A DNA stretch of 64,000 bases from Chlamydiia bacterium (GTDB lineage Bacteria > Chlamydiota > Chlamydiia > Chlamydiales > Simkaniaceae): contig JAJACH010000001.1 of the NCBI GenBank assembly GCA_022601645.1, positions 558,001 to 622,000 on the forward strand. Reading direction: 5' to 3'. Below the pieces are notes generated by a model. It was given only the letters and a program-made list of their open reading frames with translations. It ran no database searches and had not been told where the DNA came from. The translations under genes were made by a program, and so were the position numbers. Numbering within the stretch: position 1 is the first letter of the stretch; each line of letters opens with the position of its first letter. This document shows positions 16,106 through 25,178 of the stretch, piece after piece.

Positions 16106-18196
16106 GTGGCTATTAAGAAGAAGATTTTAGACGAAAACTTAGATATTATGGATGCTGTGGACAATCTGTCCCATCTCGCTGAGCTCGAGGAGGGGGAGAC
16201 AAAGGCTCCAACAGTTGATGCAGTAAAAGGCTCATTTCGAGCGGTTCACGACTATCTAAAGACGATTTATTCTGGGGATAAAGACCAGCTAAAAAGTGTT
16301 GAAACGCAAAAAGGTGTCCAAGCAATCATGCAACTCGCGGGAGAGGCTGCTGAGCGCATGGATAAGATGTCTTCTGTTTTCGGCAAGGTTCATGGAAAGG
16401 AGTTCAAGCCACTTAATCTCAAAGAATTTGAAGAGCTAAAGAAGTTCTACCACGACAAAATCGTCAAACGTTTTCAAGATGTCCTCGAGCATGAAGATGA
16501 ATGGCAGGAAGAATGGGGGAGTGGCGAACAAGATCCGATGGATATCGAACGCGTTGGTTTGAAAGATCTTCAAACGGTGAAACGCGATAAAAAGTACGAG
16601 CTTTTCCACATCAGAAAAGAAGATGGCAAACCCTACTTTAACCGCAATCTTTTAAGACATATCCGCTTAGTCCACAATTTCGACGACCTCATCTGCGAAA
16701 CCTGCGTTGACGATCCACTCTTGAAGATCAAGATCCTAGAAGACAAGGAGCTCTACGAATCAGCGCTTGAAATTCGTGACGAATGCGCTAAAACGTTTGC
16801 TTCCTACTTTAAAGATGCTCTCAAGTTTAAAGAAATTGAAATGGTCAATAAGCTTAATATGGCCTCCATGGCACTGCTTCTTGCTACCAATGAGCGGAAC
16901 CTTTTAAGCACAGCGTATGGCAAAAGCGTTCACCTCTACTTTAAGGACTTTCTCTCTTATCTACGTACAGTCGTTTCTTCTACAGACTACATGAATACAC
17001 TTGAGCAAACCTTTGAGGAGCTCGATCCTCTTCGTCGCGCTTTGATTCATCTGACGCAGAGACTGTGTTTTCGTTTGATCACAAGAAAGCCTGACAGCTC
17101 AGATGTGATGGCACACCTCTATTCCGTTTTGAAACGAAGTTACAAAGAGAAGTTTGATCCAAAAACAGAAGGTATGCTCGCCTATTTCAACCGCGTTTTA
17201 GATTATCACGAGGGTATGAGCGAACTATTACGTCACTTTCCGAACGGCCCACTTTTTAAAACTCTTGATGTTTTTAGGCGAGATGTTGAGAAATTCGATC
17301 CCATCATGCAGGATAATATCCCGCATAGGCAATTTACACTTAAATTGCATGACAATAACACCATGGTTTTACGCATGGGTTGCCCTACTTGGCAAGAGAC
17401 CATCGATAAAGCCTTTGTTAATGGGGAATTTCTCTGTTACCTCAGACACCTCAAGTGCGTAAAAGAGCACCACCTTCTCATCAACTTGCAAAATCGCACC
17501 TCTTGGGAAGAGTTTACCAGATCAGAAACCCTTGAACATATCCAGCTTGACGCAGAATATGCACCTGCCTGTACCATTGTAACTTTGGCAAAGGACACCG
17601 AGTTTTATAATCAAACAGATTCCTTCCTTAAGGAAACCAATGCAAGCACCTTCAAGAAAATGCTCGCTGAGCAAGTGAAAAACGGAGCCTCTTGCGGTTT
17701 TTACTTCCCTAAAACAGTGCCAGATCGTGAAATCAAAACCTTTACGAAGGAAGCGCTTTCATTCATTCACCAGAATTTTTTCGATGGGAAAGCTAAGCTT
17801 ACTAGAAAGTCGCGCTTAGAGTTTATCGAACTCTACTACGCATTTCTTACCTTAAAGGTGATGGATATCATTAAACCTCAATATATGAGTCTGACTTGTA
17901 AAGATGCTGTGGACTCAGGTCCTTGTGCAAGTGCAATGCTTTACGGCATATTACGCCTTTTGCAAGGCGATGAAAAGTGGGATGAAGATGAGAAAATCTT
18001 TTTCCTCTACCTCATCTACGCACCGGCTCTCATGGTGCGAGAGCGCACCGTTGACCTACAGCGATTAAGTAGGCTGATGAGCGCTCTCACAACAGTTGCG
18101 ACAAGCTTAGAAAATGATCGGAGTAAAATCGTCAAAGGCTTTTCTGCGCTTTACGAAACCGACTTCCTTTCCAAGCTAAAAATCGACATCAATTAA
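16106..18196 (+). CDS. Large hypothetical protein (696 aa)
   Basis: A 696-residue cytosolic, helix-rich protein that I do not recognise. It starts at a GTG preceded by AGAGGG. The N-terminal 60 residues are acidic. The middle contains DPLRRALIHLTQRLCFRLI. Near residue 598 lies LTCKDAVDSGPCASA, which resembles a Cys-x5-Arg phosphatase loop in which the Arg is replaced by Ser. No signal peptide. The stop overlaps the convergent gene at 18193 by 4 bases. It may belong to a Chlamydiae-specific family. The product could be an effector, but no sequence feature proves that. Confidence 0.72.
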   Translation: MAIKKKILDENLDIMDAVDNLSHLAELEEGETKAPTVDAVKGSFRAVHDYLKTIYSGDKDQLKSVETQKGVQAIMQLAGEAAERMDKMSSVFGKVHGKEFKPLNLKEFEELKKFYHDKIVKRFQDVLEHEDEWQEEWGSGEQDPMDIERVGLKDLQTVKRDKKYELFHIRKEDGKPYFNRNLLRHIRLVHNFDDLICETCVDDPLLKIKILEDKELYESALEIRDECAKTFASYFKDALKFKEIEMVNKLNMASMALLLATNERNLLSTAYGKSVHLYFKDFLSYLRTVVSSTDYMNTLEQTFEELDPLRRALIHLTQRLCFRLITRKPDSSDVMAHLYSVLKRSYKEKFDPKTEGMLAYFNRVLDYHEGMSELLRHFPNGPLFKTLDVFRRDVEKFDPIMQDNIPHRQFTLKLHDNNTMVLRMGCPTWQETIDKAFVNGEFLCYLRHLKCVKEHHLLINLQNRTSWEEFTRSETLEHIQLDAEYAPACTIVTLAKDTEFYNQTDSFLKETNASTFKKMLAEQVKNGASCGFYFPKTVPDREIKTFTKEALSFIHQNFFDGKAKLTRKSRLEFIELYYAFLTLKVMDIIKPQYMSLTCKDAVDSGPCASAMLYGILRLLQGDEKWDEDEKIFFLYLIYAPALMVRERTVDLQRLSRLMSALTTVATSLENDRSKIVKGFSALYETDFLSKLKIDIN

Positions 18197-19563
18197 GCTT
18201 CCTCGGGATCTGCTGGCAGAGGTACAGCAGCTGCAGGAGGGTTGAGAACAGCTCTCATGCGAGCTATTTCACTTGAAGCGAAATTCGTAGAAACAATGAT
18301 TGCCGTTGCTTTACCGAGTTGCTTTTCAATTCCATCCATCTTTGCAGCACTTGCATCAAGATAGGTTCCAACATCAAAACCAAGGCTTGTTAGTATCAAA
18401 GCTCCATCAGAACTAAGTTCTGGCTTGGTGATTCGTCCCCATAAATCTTGATGGGCAGCGACGCTCCACTCGTAAGCTGGTGCTGCATCATCGTCGCCTG
18501 CGGCGTCAGCTGGTACATATTCAGGTAAGAGTTTATGTACAGCATGAATCGTTCCTCGGGCCTGCATCTGAAGCTCTTCAATAGCTGCTGCATGTTCATC
18601 AATCGCAGCGCCGTGAACTTCTTCTGCATCTTGCATACTTGGAGTAATCTTACCTCCTGTTGCGCTGTGTCGGATATCTCGTGCCATTAGATTCATAAAG
18701 GTACTACCTAACGCGGTTAATTCTCCCTCAACAGTTGCTCGTGTAATACTCACCATAGCAGCTGTTGCCTCTGCTTGCACAGTAGCATAGGTGACAGGTT
18801 CAACACAGACGCTGTTTGGCATCTCAAATTCCTTATCAAGTGCTTCACAAGTGGCTTGTAACGCAGCTTGATGTGCAGCCCATACGGCATTTGCTTTTTC
18901 AGCTGCAGCAGCTACTGCTGCAGGATCATCTGAGCGAGTCATACCTGCAAACACACTTTGATTTTGCATGGTTTCATATGTCCGTACCAGGTTTGCGGGA
19001 AGTTGCGCTGTTTGTGCAGCTGCTACAATACGTTCTTTGGCTGTTTCGTAGAGTGTTTTTGAAACAACAGATGAGTCTGCAGATAGGACTTTATAACTTT
19101 CTCCAAGCTCTCGACCACGAGTAGTAAATGTTTCAAGCGCTGCTGTTAAGCGTTCTCTGATTTCCTCTACCGCAGTAAGAACTTCTAGAAGTTGGGTATT
19201 TCTATCGTTAACTTGACTTAGCTTTCCTGCAAGGGTTAGGACTCGGGCATCAGTGGGGCAGAGTGTTTGGACTCCGAGCTTTTGAACGACGGAAAGTTCA
19301 TCTAAGGCAGCCTTAGCAAGACCACGCACAGTTAATACCTCAGTAAGAGCATCTCTTACTGCTAGACAGCTTTCTGCTTGGGCAGTTGCTTCCTCAGTTA
19401 GAGGATCTCTGCCGCGACTAGTGACTAGAATTGCTTGATCATTTCCCTCTGTTTTTGCGCCTTCTGTCTCTTTAGTTGTGGATTCCATGAGTGCTATTGC
19501 CACTCTTGCATTAGCTAATGCGTCATAAGCTGATGCGCTACTTGCTACAGTTACTGAAGCCAT
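18193..19563 (-). CDS. Alanine-rich helical protein, candidate secreted effector
   Basis: A 456-residue protein of unknown function, starting MASVTVASSASAYDA. The ATG at 19563 is chosen because GGAGGGACAAGT directly precedes it; the frame extends 18 codons further without a ribosome site. It is strongly alpha-helical and rich in Ala, Thr, Glu and Val, with long coiled-coil-like stretches, and has no membrane segment. The Ser/Ala/Thr-rich N-terminus is typical of type III secretion substrates but is not diagnostic. A possible promoter lies upstream (TTGGCA, 17 bases, TAAAGT). It resembles the 45087 protein in composition only. Confidence 0.7.
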   Translation of the reverse strand: MASVTVASSASAYDALANARVAIALMESTTKETEGAKTEGNDQAILVTSRGRDPLTEEATAQAESCLAVRDALTEVLTVRGLAKAALDELSVVQKLGVQTLCPTDARVLTLAGKLSQVNDRNTQLLEVLTAVEEIRERLTAALETFTTRGRELGESYKVLSADSSVVSKTLYETAKERIVAAAQTAQLPANLVRTYETMQNQSVFAGMTRSDDPAAVAAAAEKANAVWAAHQAALQATCEALDKEFEMPNSVCVEPVTYATVQAEATAAMVSITRATVEGELTALGSTFMNLMARDIRHSATGGKITPSMQDAEEVHGAAIDEHAAAIEELQMQARGTIHAVHKLLPEYVPADAAGDDDAAPAYEWSVAAHQDLWGRITKPELSSDGALILTSLGFDVGTYLDASAAKMDGIEKQLGKATAIIVSTNFASSEIARMRAVLNPPAAAVPLPADPEEA

Positions 19564-19639
19564 ACTTGTCCCTCCGGTTAGGATTATGTTGTGAGTAACT
19601 TTATAAAGCCTTAACATTTATGCCAAGCACAAAAATAAA

Positions 19640-20047
19640 AAAAACAGCTTCAGAGGTAATTGTGAGAAGGGTTGGGGTTTAGTGCTGCGAGCGTTCGTTT
19701 TGCCTCAGTGTTTAGGGTCAGGCATTGCCTTTTTGACATACTTGATGATAGAGGTTCCGTTTTTTTACCACAGAGGCACAGAGATCACAGAGAACCCGCT
19801 TTAGCGGGTTTACGCAGCAAAGCTGCGGGTGTTGAAGTAGCTTTCCATTCCTGTGCCACCAGGCTGCCGCCTGATGCCACGGTTGCATCGCGCTGTCGCG
19901 CGAAATCGCTTGGCACAATTTGCGCAGCACGAAATTGCTCCAGCTGCGATGCAGAAAATTGATTAGTGATGCGGAGCAAGTAATTTAGCGCAAGTTGCAT
20001 TCTATAGAATGTAACTTTTTCTACGATGACGGCTGTGCGTATAGCAC
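19640..20047. repeat. Non-coding region with clustered small hairpins and repeats
   Basis: No convincing gene lies between 19564 and 20087. The region contains a GGGTCAGGCA element (19713), a CACAGAGGCACAGAGATCAC repeat (19770), and a string of inverted repeats: AACCCGC/GCGGGTT (19793-19810), CGCAGC/GCTGCG (19813-19827), CAGGC/GCCTG (19860-19873), CGCG/CGCG (near 19889) and the 14-base palindrome CATTCTATAGAATG (19998-20011). It ends in a 33-base element that recurs at 34508. This looks like accumulated intergenic repeat elements. Confidence 0.55.
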
Positions 20048-20048
20048 T

Positions 20049-20084
20049 GCCTAAGAGAGAGGCGGTAAAGAACGCCGCTCCCCA
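20049..20084 (-). repeat. Copy A of a 33-bp dispersed repeat
   Basis: Minus strand reads GGGGAGCGGCGTTCTTTACC and then GCCTCTCTCTTAGGC. It begins four bases after the TAG stop of the UPF0301 gene. A second copy with about four mismatches is at 34508-34541 on the plus strand, also directly after a stop codon. Confidence 0.65.
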
Positions 20085-20087
20085 TCA

Positions 20088-20651
20088 CTAATTTAGGGAG
20101 AGGTCTTCGGGGATCATTGAATACGTGGCGTATTTGCCACCCATTTCACGAAGGATCGTTTGCCACATTTTCTCTGGTGGGGTGTCAAAGATCAGTTGTT
20201 CGGAGGAAGGATGGATGAACCAGTCTCCCTCGAGGAATTCTTTTTCGAGCTGGCCGGCAGCCCAGCCGACGTAGCCAAAGCAAAGAAGCATTTTCGGGCC
20301 GTTAGAGGAAGAGGTGGCTTGTTGGAGAAAGTCGAGGTCACCACCGAGGAAGACGTTGTCGGTTAAGGGAAGTGTTTGGTCCGGGATGGCGTTTGAGGTG
20401 TGGATGAGCATCATTTGGTTGGGTTGGAGGATGCCGCCGTTTCTGATTTGCATTTGGGGATTGATCATCGTTTCCGAGCTTAGGATTTCATCGGGGAATT
20501 CAACTTCTAGGGGTTTGTTGAGGACGAGGCCAAAGGAGCCGATGGTGGAATGGTCGCATAGCAGGATGACAGAGCGGAAGAAGATGCTGTCGAGGATTTC
20601 AGGGCTGGCTACGAGTAGAGTCCCTTTTTCGAGGCTTGCGTAAGGGGTCAA
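20088..20651 (-). CDS. UPF0301 (AlgH/YqgE family) protein
   Basis: A 187-residue protein of the UPF0301/AlgH family, a widely conserved cytosolic protein of uncertain function. Family hallmarks are an N-terminal GTLLVASPEI, then IGSFGLVLNKPL around residue 37 and GGDLDFLQ near residue 104, with FGYVGWAAGQLEKE toward the C-terminus. Length is normal. It overlaps the stop of the mlaD-like gene by 4 bases (ATGA) and so ends the mla operon. The 33-base repeat follows its stop. Confidence 0.93.
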   Translation of the reverse strand: MTPYASLEKGTLLVASPEILDSIFFRSVILLCDHSTIGSFGLVLNKPLEVEFPDEILSSETMINPQMQIRNGGILQPNQMMLIHTSNAIPDQTLPLTDNVFLGGDLDFLQQATSSSNGPKMLLCFGYVGWAAGQLEKEFLEGDWFIHPSSEQLIFDTPPEKMWQTILREMGGKYATYSMIPEDLSLN

Positions 20652-21847
20652 TTGGTAGCCTCCATCAGTTGTTGATTATAGAGGGTGAGGTTGTCGAGCA
20701 TTTCTTGTGTGAGACGAAGGAGTTCAGCGAAGTCTTTTTTAAAGGGTTTGGATTCGATGATACGTTCGAATGCAGGGTTTTGTTCGGCTTTATTGATCAG
20801 CATGGAGATGCGAGCCATGGCGGTGTTGATACCGTCGACTTCTTTTTCGAAGTAGGTACGGAAGTTTTGGGGCGTTTTAAGGGCGTTAAGTTGGCTGACT
20901 TGGCGCACACGCGTTTTTTGCCACTCTTTGTTGAGGTTGAAGAAGAGCCCGTAGTGGTTGACGTCGTTCATGAGGGTGTCGACTTTGGAGAGGATTGAGG
21001 TGACTTGGAGGTAGGTGTCGTCGTCGGAGATGAGTTTGCCGAGGGTGCCTCGACCTTGTAAAACATTGCCCAGGATGTCATCAACGGAGCTTGAGGCGCC
21101 TTTAATGGAGGCCATTGAATCACCAAGATTGGCGAAGAAGTGGTCGTCTTGGAGTTGGTCAAGTCCGCCGCTGATGTCTTCCATGGTGTGGCCGAAGTTT
21201 TGGACGGCAACTTTGACATCGTCCACGACTTTGAGTTTGTTGATGCGCTCTAGCATGGTGGAGGCTTCGCTCATCGCATCGTCAAAGGAGCGGACGGCTG
21301 AGCCGAGTTCGTTGCCGTTTTGATCGATCCAGGTGATGACTTTATCAAGTGCTTCTTCCATTTTATCGGCAACGCCGGATAGTTCTGAGAAGACAGATTC
21401 TAGGGGGTCAACGGAGCCTGCGTAGATGGGGGTTTTTGCGGTAACGCGTTTGGGGGTGACGCCCTTTGGAGGCGAGCGAGGGATGATAGAGATCGATTTT
21501 TCCCCAAGGAGTCCGGAGGTTTGGATGGTGAATTCATCGGTGTTGTAGGCGCGGACGGAAGAATCGATTTTTAAGATCAGTTGGTAGAAGTAGACTTGAC
21601 CGAGTTCATCGGTTGGTTGGTCTCGGGCGTGGGGGATCTGCTCGATCTTTTCCACTTCACCAACAGGCTTTCCTGCAAACATGACGCGGGTGCCAAGTGA
21701 GATTCCGTTGACATTGGAAAAGCGCATGACAAGCGTTTGTTTCCCATCTCCAACACTTGGTTCGAGAAAGAGGATCATCCCGGCAACTAGTGCGCAGGCG
21801 ATGGCTACAAACAGCCCGATTAACATGTTTTTTGTGTACTCAACCAT
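20648..21847 (-). CDS. mlaD: MCE-domain lipid-transport protein (MlaD family)
   Basis: Periplasmic substrate-binding ring subunit of an Mla-type phospholipid transporter. The 399-residue protein has an N-terminal membrane anchor (MLIGLFVAIACALVAGMILF, residues 9-28), an MCE domain at about 38-125 (SNVNGISLGTRVMFAGKPVGEVEKI) and a long helical C-terminal tail. The tail is much longer than in E. coli MlaD (~180 residues) and resembles chloroplast or mycobacterial MCE proteins with tails that may bridge the periplasm. The start overlaps mlaF by 8 bases. Third in the order mlaE, mlaF, mlaD. Confidence 0.92.
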   Translation of the reverse strand: MVEYTKNMLIGLFVAIACALVAGMILFLEPSVGDGKQTLVMRFSNVNGISLGTRVMFAGKPVGEVEKIEQIPHARDQPTDELGQVYFYQLILKIDSSVRAYNTDEFTIQTSGLLGEKSISIIPRSPPKGVTPKRVTAKTPIYAGSVDPLESVFSELSGVADKMEEALDKVITWIDQNGNELGSAVRSFDDAMSEASTMLERINKLKVVDDVKVAVQNFGHTMEDISGGLDQLQDDHFFANLGDSMASIKGASSSVDDILGNVLQGRGTLGKLISDDDTYLQVTSILSKVDTLMNDVNHYGLFFNLNKEWQKTRVRQVSQLNALKTPQNFRTYFEKEVDGINTAMARISMLINKAEQNPAFERIIESKPFKKDFAELLRLTQEMLDNLTLYNQQLMEATN

Positions 21848-22619
21848 TCTTGTCTCTCCTATACGTCCGTGGATCGGTCGAGATCGTTTGCTTTAAAAAG
21901 TCGATTATTGGGTCGTCAATTTCTAAAAAGGGTTCTGGTTTCTCGATATACGCAATTTTCCCTTCTTTGTGAAGTGCTAATCGGTCTGACACGAAAAGCG
22001 CTGAGATAATATCATGCGTAACAACGATGCTTGTGGCTTTGAGTTCTTCTTGTGTTTTGACGATGAGTTCGTTGATTTGCATGGCGGTGATCGGGTCAAG
22101 GCCTGTTGTTGGCTCATCGTAGAGGAGATATTCGGGTCTGTAGACGATGAGACGAGCTAAGCCTGCGCGTTTTCTCATTCCTCCTGATAAGTCGGAGGGG
22201 GTTTGCTTCTCGGTGCCTTCTAAGCCAACCATTTTAAGCGCTTCTGCTACGCGATCTTGAATTTCACTTTTGGCAAGTTTTTGTCCTGTATCTAAGCAGC
22301 CGTGTTGGCTTAGGAAAAAACCGGTGTTTTCTTCGATGGTCATTGAGTCGAAAAGAGCGGCTCCTTGAAAGAGCATACCCATGTTTTTCGTCGCATCGTA
22401 GAGTTTGGCACCTTTAAGATCAGTTACCATAATGCCATCTACATCAATTTCACCCTCGTCAGGTTCGGTGATGCCAATGATGTGTTTTAAAAGAACGCTC
22501 TTACCAACGCCAGAGCGACCCAAAATCGTAAGCGTTTCGCCTGTTTGGATATCGAGTGTGAGGCCGTTTAAGACCTGATTTGATCCAAATTTCTTAAACA
22601 GGTTTTTGATCTTGATCAT
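21840..22619 (-). CDS. mlaF: ABC transporter ATP-binding protein MlaF
   Basis: ATPase of the phospholipid transporter that works with MlaE and MlaD at the inner membrane. The 259 residues include Walker A GRSGVGKSVLLKHI (~34), the MCE-type signature DLSGGMRKRAGLARLI, Walker B YLLYDEPTTGLDP and an H-loop VVTHD. A single base is shared between this start and the mlaE stop, and the next gene overlaps by 8 bases, so it is tightly coupled. No MlaB or MlaC gene follows. Confidence 0.95.
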   Translation of the reverse strand: MIKIKNLFKKFGSNQVLNGLTLDIQTGETLTILGRSGVGKSVLLKHIIGITEPDEGEIDVDGIMVTDLKGAKLYDATKNMGMLFQGAALFDSMTIEENTGFFLSQHGCLDTGQKLAKSEIQDRVAEALKMVGLEGTEKQTPSDLSGGMRKRAGLARLIVYRPEYLLYDEPTTGLDPITAMQINELIVKTQEELKATSIVVTHDIISALFVSDRLALHKEGKIAYIEKPEPFLEIDDPIIDFLKQTISTDPRTYRRDKNG

Positions 22620-23413
22620 CAGCCTTTCACAACTCCCTTAATGAGATTCAGCCCTAGGGTGATGAAGAAGTTGGTGAAGAGGATAAAGGTATAGCAGATC
22701 ACAACGCTATTTGTTGTAGAGCGACCAACACCTTGAGCGCCGCCTGAGGTTTTCATGCCCTTAAAACAACAGATTGTCACAATCAAGAAGCCAAAGACAA
22801 AGGCTTTCGTCACTCCAATCATCAGGTCAAACATATCAATATAGATCGGCATCGGGTCGAAGTATTCAGTGGGAGCCATCCCAAAGAAGTAGACGGCAAT
22901 CAAATAGCCACCAAAAATCCCCATAATGACACTATAAACAGTCAGTAACGGCATCATGACAAGGCCTGCTAAAAACCTTGGAGCGACGAGGTAGGCATTG
23001 GGGTTAACAGCCATTGTTTTTAAGGCGTCGATTTGCTCGGTTACGCCCATTGTGCCAAGCTCGGCACACATCGCAGCGCCTACTCTTCCTGTGACCATAA
23101 ACGCCGTAAGCACGGGGCCTAGTTCGGTGATCATGGCCTTACCGACCATTAGGCCGGTTGTGCCAGCAAGGCCTTTATCGGAGAGTTGGAAAAATGATTG
23201 AGTGGCTAAGACAAGACCTGTTGAAAAGCCGGTCATCGTGACAACAGGGAGAGAGAGAACGCCGATCGAGTAGAGTTGTTCGCGGATAAGGGACCAGTTG
23301 GGCATTTTCCGGCAGGCAGAAACGATCACATCGATGATCAGGCGAACGTATTCACCTGTCGATGCAAAGAACTTAAGTTTGTCTAAAAGTAGCAGGGCGT
23401 TTGCGCTTTTCAT
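22619..23413 (-). CDS. mlaE: ABC transporter permease MlaE
   Basis: Inner-membrane permease of the Mla/MCE lipid transporter, 264 residues with about five membrane segments and the MlaE family signature ELGPVLTAFMVTGRVGAAMCAELGTMGVTEQIDAL at about 92-126. The start is the ATG at 23413; an in-frame TTG lies just before. A TATAGT box ends 9 bases upstream with no ribosome site, so the operon may begin with a nearly leaderless mRNA. Order mlaE-mlaF-mlaD-UPF0301. Direction of lipid flow cannot be read from the sequence. Confidence 0.95.
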   Translation of the reverse strand: MKSANALLLLDKLKFFASTGEYVRLIIDVIVSACRKMPNWSLIREQLYSIGVLSLPVVTMTGFSTGLVLATQSFFQLSDKGLAGTTGLMVGKAMITELGPVLTAFMVTGRVGAAMCAELGTMGVTEQIDALKTMAVNPNAYLVAPRFLAGLVMMPLLTVYSVIMGIFGGYLIAVYFFGMAPTEYFDPMPIYIDMFDLMIGVTKAFVFGFLIVTICCFKGMKTSGGAQGVGRSTTNSVVICYTFILFTNFFITLGLNLIKGVVKG

Positions 23414-23460
23414 CAAATTTTGACTATAGCGAAAGCGCCCGTTTTTTAGCGAGCTATTTG

Positions 23461-23880
23461 CTACGCAGCAGCTGCTGCATGCGCTCTACCAAGCTCACGA
23501 AGTACACCTTGAACACCTTCAGCGACCGACTTTGCTGTTTGTGAACACTTAGAACCGGCTTCCATGCGCTTTTGGAACATAGACTGGTCAAGTGTCACTT
23601 TGTGTTGAGCTCCAGTGACTTCTGGTTGGAATATACTCGTTGCAGAAAATTGTGAAAAGACTTGAGCTGCGGGCCCCATAGCAAAATACGCTAAAGCTTT
23701 TGCAGCACCTTCAACCATTGATACAGTTCCAAGCTTTGATTGGTACCAGCAAAGGTCTTCACTGTGTGTGTCAGATTGACGACGGTGAGATTGAAATCTT
23801 GTGTCGCATTTATACTGTAGTGTCGCAAGACTTTTGCAGACCTCTTGTGCAGCTTTTCCTATGGCTATGACTGATGCCAT
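23461..23880 (-). CDS. Hypothetical protein at the end of a type III secretion-like cassette
   Basis: A 139-residue protein, starting MASVIAIGKAAQEV, preceded by an AAGGAG ribosome site. It is mostly helical with a short hydrophobic stretch (MVEGAAKALAYFAMGPAAQVF, about 55-75) and an unusual Ala-rich tail (AHAAAAA). It follows the translocator-like gene by 25 bases and belongs to the same apparent operon. The amphipathic helix and position fit a second, small translocator or another secreted substrate of the LcrH-like chaperone, but homology is not visible. Confidence 0.65.
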   Translation of the reverse strand: MASVIAIGKAAQEVCKSLATLQYKCDTRFQSHRRQSDTHSEDLCWYQSKLGTVSMVEGAAKALAYFAMGPAAQVFSQFSATSIFQPEVTGAQHKVTLDQSMFQKRMEAGSKCSQTAKSVAEGVQGVLRELGRAHAAAAA

Positions 23881-23905
23881 GTGTTTCTCCTTGTTTTAAT
23901 TTTTT

Positions 23906-24781
23906 TTATGCTCGAATGATTGAGGTTTTAGCTCTGTCCAATGATTCACTGGCATCGGTTAGTGCTTTCGATACATCGAGCGATTCTTTGGCGGTTTCTT
24001 GCATTTTTTGAACCTCTTGTTGGCGGAAAAGCTCCCCCAACTGGAGTTTGTGGTTATATGCAGAAAGCAGCGCCTTAATTTCTTCAGCGGATTTTTGTAA
24101 AACTCCTTTTGTCACTTCATTACATGCGGCGGTAACAGCGTAAGTGCTTGTAAGGATTGAGGTGACAAGTGCAGGCATCAAGTGGGAGTAAAAGAAGTAG
24201 GTCGATCCTAATAGGAGTAAACTCACGCCGGAAAAGGCCATGCCAAGGCCTCTTGCTAAGTGGGTGTCACCTCCGATCTGGTTCATGACAATGGTGCCAA
24301 GAGATGCTATTCCAGCGCCAACTAGGGCTCCTCCGGCAGCCATGGCAGGGGGCAATCCACTCACTAAGAGGGTGCCACCAACGACGATGGAAGCTGCGGC
24401 GGTCACTGCGTACACAGCGTCAAAGGCCCAGTCCCACCAGGTGGGAGTATACTCTATTTCAGCTTCAGCTTTTTTTGCTTCAAAGCTTAACCGGTGTTGC
24501 TCTGCAACTTGCGTGCTTGAGCGCTTAATCGAATCCATCGCTTGCTGTATTTGCCACTGGCTATATACGCCTTGTTCATCGGCAATTTGGGCGAGTCTCA
24601 CTTGAGGTGGAAGGTTCGGCTTTGAAGGGCCTTCTAATTCGGGGACTAGGGCATTCGATGCAGTTGCTAGCGTATCATGGACAAGAGTTTGCGCGGCGGC
24701 ATGCACTGCAACTGTTGTATCATCATCAACGACTTCTTGAGGGGCAGCGCTTAGGCTGCTAGTTCTTACTACATCACACAT
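23906..24781 (-). CDS. Translocator-like membrane protein (YopB/CopB-like architecture)
   Basis: A 291-residue protein. Residues 1-100 are hydrophilic and helical. Residues 119-218 hold about four closely spaced hydrophobic segments (AVYAVTAAASIVVGGTLLV; GMAFSGVSLLLLGSTYFFY). Residues 220-291 are a helical coiled-coil-like tail. A polar N-terminus, central hydrophobic block and amphipathic C-terminus are the plan of type III hydrophobic translocators of the YopB/IpaB group. The start overlaps the stop of an LcrH/SycD-type chaperone gene by 8 bases, the usual arrangement for chaperone and translocator. Sequence identity is too low to be sure; it could be an inclusion-membrane-type effector. 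Confidence 0.6.
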   Translation of the reverse strand: MCDVVRTSSLSAAPQEVVDDDTTVAVHAAAQTLVHDTLATASNALVPELEGPSKPNLPPQVRLAQIADEQGVYSQWQIQQAMDSIKRSSTQVAEQHRLSFEAKKAEAEIEYTPTWWDWAFDAVYAVTAAASIVVGGTLLVSGLPPAMAAGGALVGAGIASLGTIVMNQIGGDTHLARGLGMAFSGVSLLLLGSTYFFYSHLMPALVTSILTSTYAVTAACNEVTKGVLQKSAEEIKALLSAYNHKLQLGELFRQQEVQKMQETAKESLDVSKALTDASESLDRAKTSIIRA

Positions 24782-25166
24782 TTTCCCACCGCTTTTCTAA
24801 GGTGTCCATTTTTTGGTTGAGGATTTCATCCTCTGATCTAAGCCTTGCCGCTGCAAGCGCTTGCATCCCTTTCTCTTGGTCTTTTAAAGAGTAAAAGCAT
24901 TCAGCTGCATGAAAATGCGGTGTTGCATCAGCGCCATCTAGCATTGCTGTCATGGTCCAAGCGGTCACCGCTTTTTCATAATTTTTCAGCATCATTAACG
25001 TCGATGAAAATCCAAACCAATACTCTTTGACAAGCGGCATTACCATAGTGAGTTTTTGAAAAAGCGGCATCGCAGCTTCAAAATCATCTCTGGCATAGTG
25101 AGCCGAGGCAAGAGAGTAGAGCTCATCTAAGTGCTCATAGGTTGAACCATCTAATGCTTGTTGCAT
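24774..25166 (-). CDS. lcrH: Type III secretion class II chaperone, LcrH/SycD family (TPR)
   Basis: Cytosolic chaperone that keeps hydrophobic translocators soluble and secretion-competent. The 130 residues form three TPR repeats in the family's exact order. Repeat 1 is LYSLASAHYARDDFEAAMPLFQKL, repeat 2 is EYWFGFSSTLMMLKNYEKAVTAW, and repeat 3 has PHFHAAECFYSLKDQEKGMQAL. The PHFHAAEC segment corresponds to the highly conserved PxFHAAEC of SycD/LcrH. Length (130) is slightly short of SycD (~168) at both ends. The next gene, translocator-like, overlaps its stop. No other secretion-apparatus genes are in the window. Confidence 0.85.
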   Translation of the reverse strand: MQQALDGSTYEHLDELYSLASAHYARDDFEAAMPLFQKLTMVMPLVKEYWFGFSSTLMMLKNYEKAVTAWTMTAMLDGADATPHFHAAECFYSLKDQEKGMQALAAARLRSEDEILNQKMDTLEKRWENV

Positions 25167-25178
25167 TGCGTTATCTCT

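Noticed and set aside
19785-20000. Possible small protein gene in the hairpin-rich gap (minus strand)
   Set aside because: The frame runs through hairpins and the CACAGAGGC repeat, has no ribosome site and no protein-like composition.
20636-20998. 120-residue frame antisense to mlaD
   Set aside because: Entirely within a convincing MCE-protein gene on the other strand; no ribosome site or promoter.
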